Source: Coemansia sp. RSA 487
Lineage: Eukaryota > Kickxellomycota > Kickxellomycetes > Kickxellales > Kickxellaceae
Assembly (NCBI GenBank): GCA_027577595.1
Contig: JANBRJ010000014.1
Location: 124,001 to 188,000 of the forward strand
Direction: 5' to 3'
DNA length: 64,000 nt
Position numbers and translations under genes: made by a program. The notes beneath the pieces were generated by a model. That model searched no databases, was not told the DNA's origin, and worked only from the letters and a program-made list of their open reading frames with translations. Shown here in pieces: positions 1 through 9,962 of the stretch; the stretch's first letter is position 1; the number at the start of each line of letters is the position of its first letter.

Positions 1-1730
1 TTGTTGTGCAGTTGCAGCATAGTTGATTCCATCAACTCGTTTGGTTCCGAGTGCATCCGAGATTCACCTAGATAAGAATTTTATCATAAAATCTGGTTCA
101 GCTGAACAGCATATAACCATGTTTTTTTTTCGTCACCATGTGACAGATAGCATTGAGTGCCATTAGTTTGTCAAGAGAGGCGCTAGCATTGCAGCAAGCC
201 TTTCTACTTGCTTTTTTTTGTCTATTCGACTCTTACAAAAGCCTCCACGTGGTTTCTTTTGCCCATGTATCGATCCTCCCTCCCCTTAGTACAAGGAAAG
301 ATGTTTGTTCTGCTTGGAAACGTCTGTCCATGTTGATGGCTGTGTATAATATTTGGGTGTTTGTGGCTATGTATAGTTGCTGGGCGTTGGTAGGGTTCGG
401 CAATGACCATTTAGTTACAGATGACAAGTGGCTGCATAATTAAAGAACATTGGCATTCCAAAAAAATTTTCAGCTATTATGAGATATGGAATTTTAAATG
501 AATAAGGCGCTTTTTGTTGACACTGCTCTGGCCAGCCAACCTTTTTGAACATTGTGCATTTCGCCGTTTTGGAATAAAAAAAATGAGGGATGATGGATTT
601 CGGCGCCTTTCATCAAGAAAAGCAATTGTACAAGAGCAACCAATATTTCGAATGTGTTCCTTTTTTTTGCATGCTTTGTGGTTTCTATTTTTTTAAATGA
701 ACGCCTCTATCCCCTTCCTAGTCTTTATGTTCTTTTTTTGCCGAAAAGATAAAGCAACCTTATCTTCATGTACAGCAGCGAGAAGAGAAAAAGACGGAAC
801 AATAGATAGATTGCAATTTCCAAACTCATTTAGGAAGTACCAAACATTCCAGCGCTATTGCATTATCATCTCCACATGTCATTTGAATCAAGCACATGGA
901 TGAAAAACAAACAAACAAAATAAGAATAACTTCAGTGCATTCTTGACGCAATACGGGGAAGTTGTACCGGTACATTTTGAAGATAAAATATACCTATCTT
1001 TCCTATTACCCCGGCCAATTCCATCCGCTTCTCCACAAGCAATCCCCCCATCCCCCGTTTACCCAATTCTGGTCGTATATATAGCCACCTTCTCTTCTCC
1101 ACGCAAATGCTGCTTTATATTTTTTTTGCGTGTAGTCCTCATGCCAACTGTTCCTAGTTTTAAAACAAGGGCATATTCTCTCACACATGTAAACAAGCGC
1201 CACTGGAACAATCCACAGTAGACATAAAGGCGCTTCTTCCTTTTTTTCCCCTTTGGCTTTCCTCTACTATTCACTTTGTGGCAAATATTTCCCAAGACTC
1301 TGCGCTTGTTTCTCTTATCCCAAGCTTATTTATTATCGGCTGTTTGTACTGTTCCTATATGTACTCTACTTTGTGCTGAGGTGGTTGCATTTTGCCTTTT
1401 CATACTTCAATATTGATATTTCGGAAGAATAACCACGGTTGAGATTTATCTGACTCCGATTGACGTCAAAGGCTTTTTTATATATTTTTTTAGACCTTGC
1501 ATTACGGCAAAGTAACATCATATTAACCTAGCGTTTAAACAGTCCTTTACCGCTCCCTCTTTTCTAAAAAAAAGCTTTGTGGTTGTTATTTGCTCTTCTT
1601 GTTCGCTCTGGTTATATAAAACATATATTGATGTACTTTTATAGCTTGTGCGCTTAGCCCGTATCCAATTCCCGCTTCCTTTATTTCATCTTGTGTGGCA
1701 TTTTACTGTATTATTTAGTGCGTCAAATTA
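1..1730. other. Gene-free upstream region of the OPT transporter
   Basis: No open frame here has a recognisable domain or a coding-like composition. The stretch is AT-rich with many T runs. A TATA-like element (TATATAAA, 1613-1620) lies about 110 nt before the ATG at 1731 and is followed by a pyrimidine-rich tract, as expected for a fungal core promoter. Nothing else was recognised. Confidence 0.5.
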
Positions 1731-4109
1731 ATGACATTATCGGATAGAAAGGACGATGGGGAGCCACCGCTGTCGCCCACTCCGGCAGTGGCATCCTCGC
1801 AGACGCCGGAATTCGCCGATCAGCTTGGAGGAACCCCAGACAATGCTGGGATGCTGGAAAGCAACCAGATATTCAGCTTCCCCGAGGACGAAAAAACCCC
1901 TATTGCAGACCCTCCTGGCCCGGAGCCCATCACAAAGCCTAGCAACAGCAATGAGCCAGAACACGTGAAGAACAGCATTAAAAAGACAGAGGAGGGCGAC
2001 GTGTCTAGCGATACAGAAGAGGACTCGCCATTTGATATTGTCAAATGCTCGGTGTCGAACAAGGACGACCCAACCATGTACTCGCTCACATTCAGGGTAT
2101 GGTTCCTAGGAGCCATTTTCACAGGCGTGCTGAGCTTCGTCAACCAATTCTTCTTCTACCGGCAAAACCAGCTATCGCTAGGCGGGTCGGTTGTCCAGCT
2201 GCTGGCATTCCCTACTGGGTACGTAATGGCGCGCGTTTTGCCCAAGAGAAAGTTCAACACGTTTGGATGGAAGTGGTCGCTGAATCCAGGGCCGTTCAAT
2301 ATCAAGGAGCACGTGCTTATCTCGATCTTTGCGACGGCATCGTCGGGGTCGCCTTATGCGATCGATGTGGTGACGATAAAGAAGATCTGGTACAAGAGCG
2401 ACCTAGGGTTTGCAGCTAGCCTGATGTTTATCCTGACGTCGCAGATGATGGGATACAGCTTTGCCGGCATGACACGCAAACTGCTTGTGTACCCGGCGGC
2501 GATGATTTGGCCGTCCACGCTAATCAGTGTCACGCTATTCCGCACATTCCACGAGATCCAGAACTTTGGCAGCCGTATGACGCGCACAAAAATGTTCTGG
2601 ATCTGCTTTGCAGTCAGTTTCTTCTGGTACTTTATCCCCAACTTTGTGGCGCCTGCGCTCACGTACATTGCGCTGCTGTGCTACATGGCGCCGAACAATG
2701 TCATTGCCAACCAGCTGGGCGACTCGTACAACGGGCTGGGGATGCTGAACTTTACGCTGGACTGGTCGACAATATCGTCCAACATGGGGTCGCCTATCGC
2801 GTATCCGTGGGTCATGGCGTGTAACCTGTTTGCCGGGTTCGTCATTGTGATGTGGATCATTACCCCGATCGGGTACTACTCAAACGTGTGGGGCTCCGGG
2901 AACATGCCGATATACACGGCGCACCTGTACAAGACCAACGGGTCGGCGTACAACATCCATGAGATCATGACGCCGGACCAGCACCTGGACGAGGCCAAGT
3001 ACGCCGAGTACGGTCCGGTCCGCATGACGTTCCAGTTTGCCATTACGTATGGTATTGGATTCGCAGCGGTGATCACGCTGCTTGTGTACATTGGGCTGCA
3101 CTACGGACAGGAGATCTACCAGCGCGTGCGCCAGTCGCGGCAGCAGGACGAGGACATCCACATGAAGCTGATGCGGCACTACGAGGAAGTGCCGCACTGG
3201 TGGTACATGATTCTGTTTGTCATCACGTTTGCGCTGTCGATTGTCGTATGCGAGGTGTACCATATGATGCCGTGGTACTGGGTGGTGGTGTCGACAATCA
3301 TCCCGCTGGTCTTCACGGTGCCGATTGGCATTATCCAGGCGATTTCGAACCAGCAGCCGGGGCTCAACGTCATCACCGAGTTCATTATCGGCTACGGAAT
3401 GCCCGGCAACCCAATCGCCAACGTCACCTTCAAGGTGTACGGGTACATCACCATGACGCAGGCGCTGAACCTGGTCAGCGATCTGAAGCTGGGCCACTAC
3501 ATGAAGATCCCGCCCAAGCATATGTTCATTGTGCAGCTGGTCGGCACCATCCTAGCGTCCTTCATTGAGCTGGCTGTCGCCTACTGGCTGATGAACTCGG
3601 TTGCAAACATCTGCACGCCTGAAGGCTATCCGTTTACGTGCATCTCAGCTAACACCTTCTATTCGGCGTCGGTTCTGTGGGGCTTGATCGGGCCCGGAAA
3701 GCTGTTTGGCTCATCCAGTCCGTACCACCCGGTTCTGTATCTGTTCTTCGTGGGTGCCCTTTTGCCGGTTCCCGTGTGGTACCTGCAAAGAAAGTACCCG
3801 AACAGCTTCTGGCGCCACGTCAACGTTCCTGTGGCCATATCGATCTCAGGGGCAATGCCTCCGATGCCGGCTGCAAGTGTGGTCAACTGGTTCATCGGGT
3901 GCTTTGTGTTCAACTACATTTTGCACAAGTACCGCAATACGTGGTGGCAGCGGTATGCGTTCTCGCTATCTGCTGGGCTGGATTCGGGGCTAGCTATCTC
4001 GGGTATCATCCAATTTGGGTTGTTTCTCAATGTCAAAATGCCCGAGTGGTGGGGCTCGGATGCCAACCACTGCAAGCTGGCAGCAACCGGCGGGTTCCTC
4101 AACCGTTAA
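1731..4109 (+). CDS. OPT-family oligopeptide transporter
   Basis: A 792-aa polytopic membrane protein of the OPT family, proton-coupled importers of small peptides or peptide-like compounds at the plasma membrane or an endomembrane. About 115 hydrophilic residues rich in Ser, Glu and Pro precede the first membrane segment. The family entry motif follows (DDPTMYSLTFR). The hallmark NPGPFN-x-KEH is at about residues 185-193. A second conserved block runs PNNVIANQLG, about 321-330, then NGLG and LDWSTI. Many hydrophobic segments extend to the C-terminus, and the length is normal for the family. The single ATG at 1731 sits about 110 nt after a TATA-like box and the frame needs no intron. It is followed on the same strand by an acyltransferase gene, so shared use in uptake or secondary metabolism is possible but unproven. 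The substrate (tetra/pentapeptides, glutathione or metal chelates) cannot be told from sequence. Confidence 0.93.
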   Translation: MTLSDRKDDGEPPLSPTPAVASSQTPEFADQLGGTPDNAGMLESNQIFSFPEDEKTPIADPPGPEPITKPSNSNEPEHVKNSIKKTEEGDVSSDTEEDSPFDIVKCSVSNKDDPTMYSLTFRVWFLGAIFTGVLSFVNQFFFYRQNQLSLGGSVVQLLAFPTGYVMARVLPKRKFNTFGWKWSLNPGPFNIKEHVLISIFATASSGSPYAIDVVTIKKIWYKSDLGFAASLMFILTSQMMGYSFAGMTRKLLVYPAAMIWPSTLISVTLFRTFHEIQNFGSRMTRTKMFWICFAVSFFWYFIPNFVAPALTYIALLCYMAPNNVIANQLGDSYNGLGMLNFTLDWSTISSNMGSPIAYPWVMACNLFAGFVIVMWIITPIGYYSNVWGSGNMPIYTAHLYKTNGSAYNIHEIMTPDQHLDEAKYAEYGPVRMTFQFAITYGIGFAAVITLLVYIGLHYGQEIYQRVRQSRQQDEDIHMKLMRHYEEVPHWWYMILFVITFALSIVVCEVYHMMPWYWVVVSTIIPLVFTVPIGIIQAISNQQPGLNVITEFIIGYGMPGNPIANVTFKVYGYITMTQALNLVSDLKLGHYMKIPPKHMFIVQLVGTILASFIELAVAYWLMNSVANICTPEGYPFTCISANTFYSASVLWGLIGPGKLFGSSSPYHPVLYLFFVGALLPVPVWYLQRKYPNSFWRHVNVPVAISISGAMPPMPAASVVNWFIGCFVFNYILHKYRNTWWQRYAFSLSAGLDSGLAISGIIQFGLFLNVKMPEWWGSDANHCKLAATGGFLNR

Positions 4110-4420
4110 AATAGACCTCATCTTTTTGAATTGTTAGTAGTGTTTTAGCATAAGTATTTTGTAATGTCAATTGAATCGCTTTGGGTATGTTTTTGTCAAT
4201 TCGATGGCTTTGTGGCTTTTTCCTCTGTCGCATTTTGCCCTTGTTCTGCTGCTGTTATTGTTGTTGCAGTATTCTGTATATGACAGAGATTAGGCTCCTG
4301 TTTTCGAAAAATGTGTAAAAGGATACTTTCTTTCTCGGAGACAAGATACCTTTTTTTTTAACTTTGAAGCATTTCATATATTTCTTATCAAAAACCGTAA
4401 GCCGTCGATCTTGCTAAAGG
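4110..4420. other. Intergenic spacer, OPT to acyltransferase
   Basis: A 311-nt AT-rich spacer between two plus-strand genes. It must hold the transporter 3' end and the acyltransferase promoter. T-rich tracts lie before the ATG at 4421. No further element is recognised. Confidence 0.4.
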
Positions 4421-5842
4421 ATGACTGTCATAAACAATTCTATCAAGGACACCAACGTACGTGCAGTTCCCGAGATAAGCAGCCAAGGGGCCGAGTACCA
4501 GCTGACGCCAATGGACGGGAACCCCTCAAGCCGCGCCAATCTTCAGTTCGTCTTCTTCTACACGCTTCCCTCTACGTTGGACAAGAAAAAAGTGGGCATC
4601 GAGCTACGCAAGGCGTTCTACCAAACGATGGTACAGTACCCGATACTGTACGGCAGGATCGAAGTGCATGCAGAGCCAGTGGTGAAAGTGACACGCGAGT
4701 ACGCAGCAGCCAAGGGAATGCCCCGGTACGAGGAGCACGAGATCGGCGGGACGGTTTCTGCAATCCGTGCCGCACACTACAACTGGAGCGTCTGGCCCCA
4801 TCAGCTTCTAAGCATCCGCGTCGCGCGCGGCGGCGGGACAGCCGACTCTGAATCACATGCGCCGCTGGTGCAGTGCATCGTGACGTGGTTTGACGACGGG
4901 CTGGGTATCCTGTTCTCTGTAGACCACTCGATAGCCGACGGTATCGGAATCGATATTCTATTGAACAAATGGGCGCAAACCGCACGTTCCAGCTCGGCAA
5001 CCAGTGGCGAGATAAAGATCGAAGGGGATGATCATCCGTCATTGGTGCCTGTGGACTTTGACCACCAGTCTTTTTACCGCGATATATGTACGGAGGATCC
5101 ACACGCGGACTGGTTCGTGCGCCACGTCGACGGCCTCACCACAGGTGCCCCTGTCCAGGGCATCATTTCTGGCGAGGGGAGTCCCAGCGAAATCGAGCAC
5201 GCACTGCAAGCCAACGTGCACTCGTTACGCATCACGCCCGAATCGCTCACCCGTCTGTACAACGATATGAACGGTACAGGCGACCGGGTACCTGTTATCC
5301 GGCTAGCCTATGCGCTGGTATGGCAGCGGTACATGGCGGCCAAACGCGCAACATCCGCATGCTTCCTAAACATCATCCACAGCGGGAGACATCTGGTCGG
5401 TCGCCCGCACTACATTGGCAACGCCGTGTGTCCGACGTACATGCAGCTACCGGCCGCAGATCTTACAACAATGAGTACCTGGGATGTTGCACAAACCGTG
5501 GGGCTTCACATGCATGCAACGGCTAAGTCCCAGTGGCTGGCTTTCTGCTTGCATATGAAGGATCCCGTGTGGTTCGCAAAGTTCCTCACCATCTTTGCTA
5601 GCCCGCAAGCTTCCCAGCTTACCGTGTCCAATATTTCACGACTGCATTTCTACAAAGCCGACTTTGGTTTCGGAGGCCCAGATCACGCCACTCTGTATCC
5701 GACGCTGATCCCCGGGTTCACTACGTGGATGCCTATGGGTCCCAGCGGCGGGCTGCATATCTTGTGGAACATCCCCAGCACAGTCCTCCAGATTCTTACC
5801 AAAGATGACGTGTTTTGCAAATATGTTGATGTAGTGTTCTGA
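4421..5842 (+). CDS. BAHD-type (transferase family) acyltransferase
   Basis: A 473-aa protein of the BAHD/transferase family, CoA-dependent acyltransferases related to plant hydroxycinnamoyl transferases and fungal trichothecene acetyltransferases. The catalytic HxxxD motif is present as HSIAD at residues 169-173, inside the context SVDHSIADGIG. The structural DFGWG motif near the C-terminus appears as DFGFG at 414-418. Length and the spacing of the two motifs match the family. No signal peptide or membrane segment is seen, so it is probably cytosolic. The ATG at 4421 opens the frame and no intron is needed. It lies 311 nt downstream of the OPT transporter on the same strand. Family membership is well supported; the acyl donor and acceptor are unknown. 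Confidence 0.85.
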   Translation: MTVINNSIKDTNVRAVPEISSQGAEYQLTPMDGNPSSRANLQFVFFYTLPSTLDKKKVGIELRKAFYQTMVQYPILYGRIEVHAEPVVKVTREYAAAKGMPRYEEHEIGGTVSAIRAAHYNWSVWPHQLLSIRVARGGGTADSESHAPLVQCIVTWFDDGLGILFSVDHSIADGIGIDILLNKWAQTARSSSATSGEIKIEGDDHPSLVPVDFDHQSFYRDICTEDPHADWFVRHVDGLTTGAPVQGIISGEGSPSEIEHALQANVHSLRITPESLTRLYNDMNGTGDRVPVIRLAYALVWQRYMAAKRATSACFLNIIHSGRHLVGRPHYIGNAVCPTYMQLPAADLTTMSTWDVAQTVGLHMHATAKSQWLAFCLHMKDPVWFAKFLTIFASPQASQLTVSNISRLHFYKADFGFGGPDHATLYPTLIPGFTTWMPMGPSGGLHILWNIPSTVLQILTKDDVFCKYVDVVF

Positions 5843-5955
5843 AAAGTGCAATCGATTATAATCATTAGAATAGTATGAGAAACAAAAGAAAAAGTGGGTT
5901 TTAAATATTAATACAGCGCGTGGGGGTGGGTGGGGGTGGTGAGGTTTTTTTTTTT

Positions 5956-6375
5956 TTAGCGAATGTTTTCATGTACAGTCAGATCGTACCATGGATGTAC
6001 AACCGATATATGCTTAAGGAGACTCTGGAACGTGGGCTCTTCGCCATGGCAAAACGAGCAAACGTAGTTTTCCTGCGAAAACCGTTGTATATCGCCCAGC
6101 GGTGGCATACATGTGCTCGATAGGAGCTGCTCCAGCTTTCGTTTTGTCCTGCGATTCCGCTTGGCCTTGGCTTCGGTCGAGTCTATTTGCTCAAGGTACT
6201 CCTCGTTTATCCTTTGCGGCTTTTGAAGATTGAAATACACTTGACGCGGATTGTACTTGAGCGACGACGACGGAGTCTGGGCGCTAGAATGCCCATGTCC
6301 CCCTTCCTCCTCGTGGCAGAGCAGCGGTTCGCTTGCTTTGTTGCGCAGGTGGGCGCGAGATACCGACGATGTCAT
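5956..6375 (-). CDS. Small C2H2 zinc-finger protein, possibly the last exon of a longer gene
   Basis: An open frame of 139 codons. Near its C-terminus is a well-spaced C2H2 finger: C-x2-C-x12-H-x4-H, running CSFCHG to LLKHISVVH. A Lys/Arg-rich, probably helical stretch (EAKAKRNRRTKRKLEQ) precedes it. The SLLKH...H end of the finger recalls the single finger of Suz12/VEFS proteins, but that is a weak eye-made comparison. An acceptor-like TTTTCAG lies just upstream on the minus strand, and the frame is open from 6412 to the ATG at 6375, so a 5' exon may exist. I could not find a convincing one in the AT-rich DNA above 6420. It is tail-to-tail with the acyltransferase, about 110 nt away. Confidence 0.45.
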   Translation of the reverse strand: MTSSVSRAHLRNKASEPLLCHEEEGGHGHSSAQTPSSSLKYNPRQVYFNLQKPQRINEEYLEQIDSTEAKAKRNRRTKRKLEQLLSSTCMPPLGDIQRFSQENYVCSFCHGEEPTFQSLLKHISVVHPWYDLTVHENIR

Positions 6376-8181
6376 GGATGGAGAAATATAAGCCAGGTTT
6401 GTTTTGGCGGGCCTGAAAAGGGGTAAAAGGGATGAAGAGGTATTTATGGTAATAATAAAAAAGTACCGAATTCAGAAGAGAATAAATAAATACAAAAACG
6501 TTACTGTTTACGTTGGTAAGTGTTAAAGAAAAGGAGAAAAAAGAGGGGAGAGGCGAGTAGATTAGTAAAAGCGTGTAAGGGGCCGTTTTCTTATGTTTAG
6601 TGCTATGATGTAATCGAATAGGAAAAAGCTACACAGGTGATACTTTTCACCCCCTTTTCTTATTCTTAAAGCTGGTGATAAAGAGAGAAGGGTACGTAGT
6701 GCTTTTGTTCACGCGACCGCTTTTACAAAAAGGATGTCGGAAGAAAGTTTGAACACAGTGGAGGAGCAGTAATATAAAAGGGGTTTCATCAGTAGCTGAC
6801 GAAAGGGAAGAAAATAATGACCAAAACGCATGGCAAGCAGCGAGCTTTTATGCGAATTGAAAATATTTTCCCTCCCTCCCAAACCAAAAAAAGCAAGATG
6901 AGCGGCATCATTCATTCCTTCACTTGCTGCGCAAGTGGGCCACATTAATGTTTGCACATGCACTCATTTTTTGCCAGCATCAAACGCACGATGACACAAC
7001 AATGTCGCTCAAGCTTCTTCTCGCTGATGATCCGCACAAGCACAAGGTTCTTTATTGTTCCAAAAGGCAAAAAGTGGCTCATTGCATTCCACTTTCCCTC
7101 ACAACATTTAGCTCCGACAACCCGGATATTGTTGGGTAAAGGAGTTTTCCCTTATTTGCTCCAAATTTGGCAATAGAAAATGGCAATGACAAAGAAGGGC
7201 TCCATCACGTGTATAGTCATATCATCGTCATCGGCAGCATGACGTAACCCTCCCATCCGAATTTGGCTAAAAGAAAAGAAAAGCCGCAAATTCTAATCCA
7301 GCAATAAATAACGCCTGTGATGCAATACGTCATGTTTTATAATGTTCAATATAAAAGATATCAAACGAGATCATTAACGTGGTGGGGAAAAACGTGAATG
7401 CTTGCTTTCGTTCTTTTGTAGCAGTGCCCAATTTAATAAAATGACAGCATTTCACAAAAAAGAACCGTTATGTAATGCAAGGTAATGCAGTGGCAGGCAA
7501 ATTTGCTTTGTATTAAATGCGCAGTTTTAATAGGCAAGTAGCAGGTTTTCAGCTGATGCTTGCGCACCAAGGCATGCTTGTTACAACGAAGCACATCATC
7601 ATCCAGCATATATTTTGAATGGAATCTGTGGCTGATTTGATCGTATCCTATATTTAGAAATAGCAACACTTTTGAGCATGATCTGCACAGCTCTGCAAGC
7701 GCCAAGATGCACCAAACCAGTCCTGGTACCAACCCAAAAGACACGCTGCACTTTAAACAGCATCGATTGTTGGCCAAACCCCCCCCCCCGCAAACCTGGG
7801 GTATCGGTGCTTTATGGTAGAAGGCATTTAAAAAAAAGAAATTTGCCAGACAGTGGCAGTGGTTTCAACTCATGTCTGTGTCATAAAATCAAGCCGAAAT
7901 ATTCCAAAGCGTTCTTTTCCTTTTCAAAGTGCGCCAAGTGTGGAGCTTCCAAAAAAGTGGTGATTTTGGACAATCAAATCACCAAGAGTCACGGGATGGA
8001 TAAATGAATGGGGAAAGTTGGCGGATGACACAACCTGGACAAGTTTACTTTCAGCAATTGCCAGCATTGCCTTTTTTCTTTTCTTTTTCATTCCAAATAA
8101 TTTTTCTGTTTTTATACTTCAATCAAGACTTAATTAACAGCAACCCGCTTTTCAATCCACATACACCGATATACTATGGCA
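6376..8181. other. Long gene-free stretch before YPT1
   Basis: About 1.8 kb, AT-rich, with only short overlapping open frames that lack domains. An 11-base C run lies at 7779-7789. The last 150 nt are pyrimidine-rich and should contain the YPT1 promoter and leader. Any 5' exon of the neighbouring zinc-finger ORF would also lie here. Nothing else is recognised. Confidence 0.4.
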
Positions 8182-8900
8182 ATGAACCCCGAATAGTAAG
8201 TACATTACATTACCTTTGTTTCTAACATGAAGCATTAGAAAAGCCTACTAATCCTCTCTTTCTCTCTCTTTTTTTTTTTTACAAATGTCAAATCAATAGC
8301 GACTACTTGTTCAAGCTCCTGCTTATTGGCGATTCGGGAGTCGGCAAGTCGTGCCTACTCTTGCGTTTTGCAGACGACACGTACACGGAAAGCTACATCT
8401 CGACGATTGGAGTGGATTTCAAAATCCGCACAATCGAACTAGATGGAAAGACAGTGAAGCTACAAATCTGGGATACTGCAGGACAGGAGCGCTTCCGCAC
8501 AATCACGTCCTCGTACTACCGCGGGGCACACGGTATCATTGTGGTCTACGATGTGACTGACAGCGAAACGTTCTCGAATGTGAAGCAGTGGTTGCAGGAA
8601 ATCGACCGGTACGCGTCCGAGGGCGTCAACAAGCTGCTGGTGGGCAACAAGAGCGACCTCGAGGATAAGCGCAAGGTGGATGTGACCGAGGCCAAGGACT
8701 TTGCAGACAGCCTGAATATCTCGTTCTTGGAGACGTCGGCCAAGGACTCGACAAATGTGGAGAAGGCCTTTATGACCATGGCCGGCCAGATTAAGGAGAG
8801 GATGGGCGCTTCGAATGTCCAGCAGCAGCAGCAGCAGAAAAAGCCCATCAACTTGTCGCAAGGCCAGAACGTCAACCAGGCAAACACTGGGTGCTGCTAA
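8182..8900 (+). CDS. YPT1: Rab1-type small GTPase Ypt1 (two exons)
   Basis: Rab GTPase of ER-to-Golgi and early Golgi traffic and autophagy initiation. The first exon (8182-8195, codons M-N-P-E plus two bases) is joined to 8300-8900 across a 104-nt intron. The intron has a GTAAGT donor and an AATAG acceptor, and joining them restores the classic start [20 protein letters not shown]. The protein is 204 aa. All G boxes are present: GDSGVGKS P-loop, effector region with TIGVDFK, WDTAGQE, NKSD, and ETSAK. The C-terminus is a double-cysteine prenylation site (TGCC end) after a short poly-Gln stretch. The near-invariant Rab1/Ypt1 switch regions make the subfamily call safe. A 3' frame alone would miss the first seven residues, so the tiny exon matters for annotation. 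Confidence 0.97.
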
Positions 8901-9251
8901 AGGAAAACATAAAGTGTGCTAGCTGCGTATATACGTGTGCTCTTTCTTACTTAAGGATAAGAGGGAAATAGAAACGAAAGAGGGGATTGTTTGGGGGAGG
9001 ACGTGGTTACCTTTCGTTCTTCTCCAGTCCTCATACTTTTGGTTCTCTGGTGTTGTCTTTCTAGACTGGAAGGACAAAACGGCTCTGTTCTTTACTTGGT
9101 GACCACTTTTACACAGCGTTCGTTTCTCGACGGGTCTTTTCTTTTCTGCTTTTCCCCCCGCACATTTTGCGTTATCCGCCCCTTTAACTTCTTTCTCTTT
9201 CCCCTCCTTTCTTTTCTTACATTTGAGCAATGGTCAAATATATGTTTTATT
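8901..9251. other. Convergent 3' spacer, YPT1 and EAPP
   Basis: A 351-nt stretch between the ends of two convergent genes. It holds both 3' untranslated regions and C/T-rich tracts. No other feature is seen. Confidence 0.4.
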
Positions 9252-9743
9252 TTATGAACCTGTCAAGACGTGGAAAAGATGGTACACGTTTTCCTGGTCC
9301 ATTACACCCACCTTGGTACCGCATTCGGAGCACACAACAGCACGAAACACATTCTTGCCATTTGGCTGCATAGCACTGTTATCGATAGGTTCCAAAAGAC
9401 CCGATTTCTTGCCAAACGCAAAGACATCTTCGGTCAGCTCGCAATGCATGACAGACAAGGCTCTGAACTGGCCAGCAAAGCGTGCATGGGCTTGGCAAAC
9501 AAAACAGATCTGGGTAAAGCATGCGGGGCACGATAGCACAGCATCAGTGGCGCCTGGGTGGTGCTTGTACATCCATGCAGAGTCCTGGTGATCCGCATTC
9601 TCGTCATACGTTTCCTTACATGCCTCATTGGTAACCTCCATAGAGTCGCTGAGCTCGGAGCCTGTTGACTCCTCTTGGCTGCTTGTGCTGTTCCGACGGT
9701 CATTGTGACCCTGGACGCTCGAGGCTGCTGGAAGCTCGTCCAT
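9252..9743 (-). CDS. EAPP: EAPP-family protein (E2F-associated phosphoprotein)
   Basis: A 163-aa protein matching the conserved C-terminal half of eukaryotic EAPP, a nuclear protein in animals linked to E2F-dependent transcription. Two cysteine pairs occur in the family context LSCPACFTQICFVCQAH (C72, C75, C80, C83). They are followed by a block like QFRALSVMHC and by a second pair, VVCSECGTKVGVMD (C138, C141). The protein ends HLFHVLTGS, as the human protein ends HFFNVLASHS. The zinc-ribbon-like cysteine set is complete. The N-terminal 60 residues are acidic and Ser/Thr-rich. The ATG at 9743 is the only sensible start. SMG9 lies 219 nt upstream on the same strand. Function in fungi is not established; membership rests on the motif order. 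Confidence 0.85.
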   Translation of the reverse strand: MDELPAASSVQGHNDRRNSTSSQEESTGSELSDSMEVTNEACKETYDENADHQDSAWMYKHHPGATDAVLSCPACFTQICFVCQAHARFAGQFRALSVMHCELTEDVFAFGKKSGLLEPIDNSAMQPNGKNVFRAVVCSECGTKVGVMDQENVYHLFHVLTGS

Positions 9744-9962
9744 ATCTCCTCTTTGCCTGCTGTCGAGTGAGCCTGGTTGTTTTGTTTAATGCTGGTAGTT
9801 TTGTATATGACGATTAGAGTTTGTTGCTGCGTTTATTCGTTGCGCTGCGGATTTGGGGGGGGGTTGATAATAACTGGCAACGACTGGACGAGCACAGAGC
9901 AAATGCATTATGGTTACGCCGAGAAGCGGAAGCCATCCATCCCATTTCCAAATCTCTGCATA

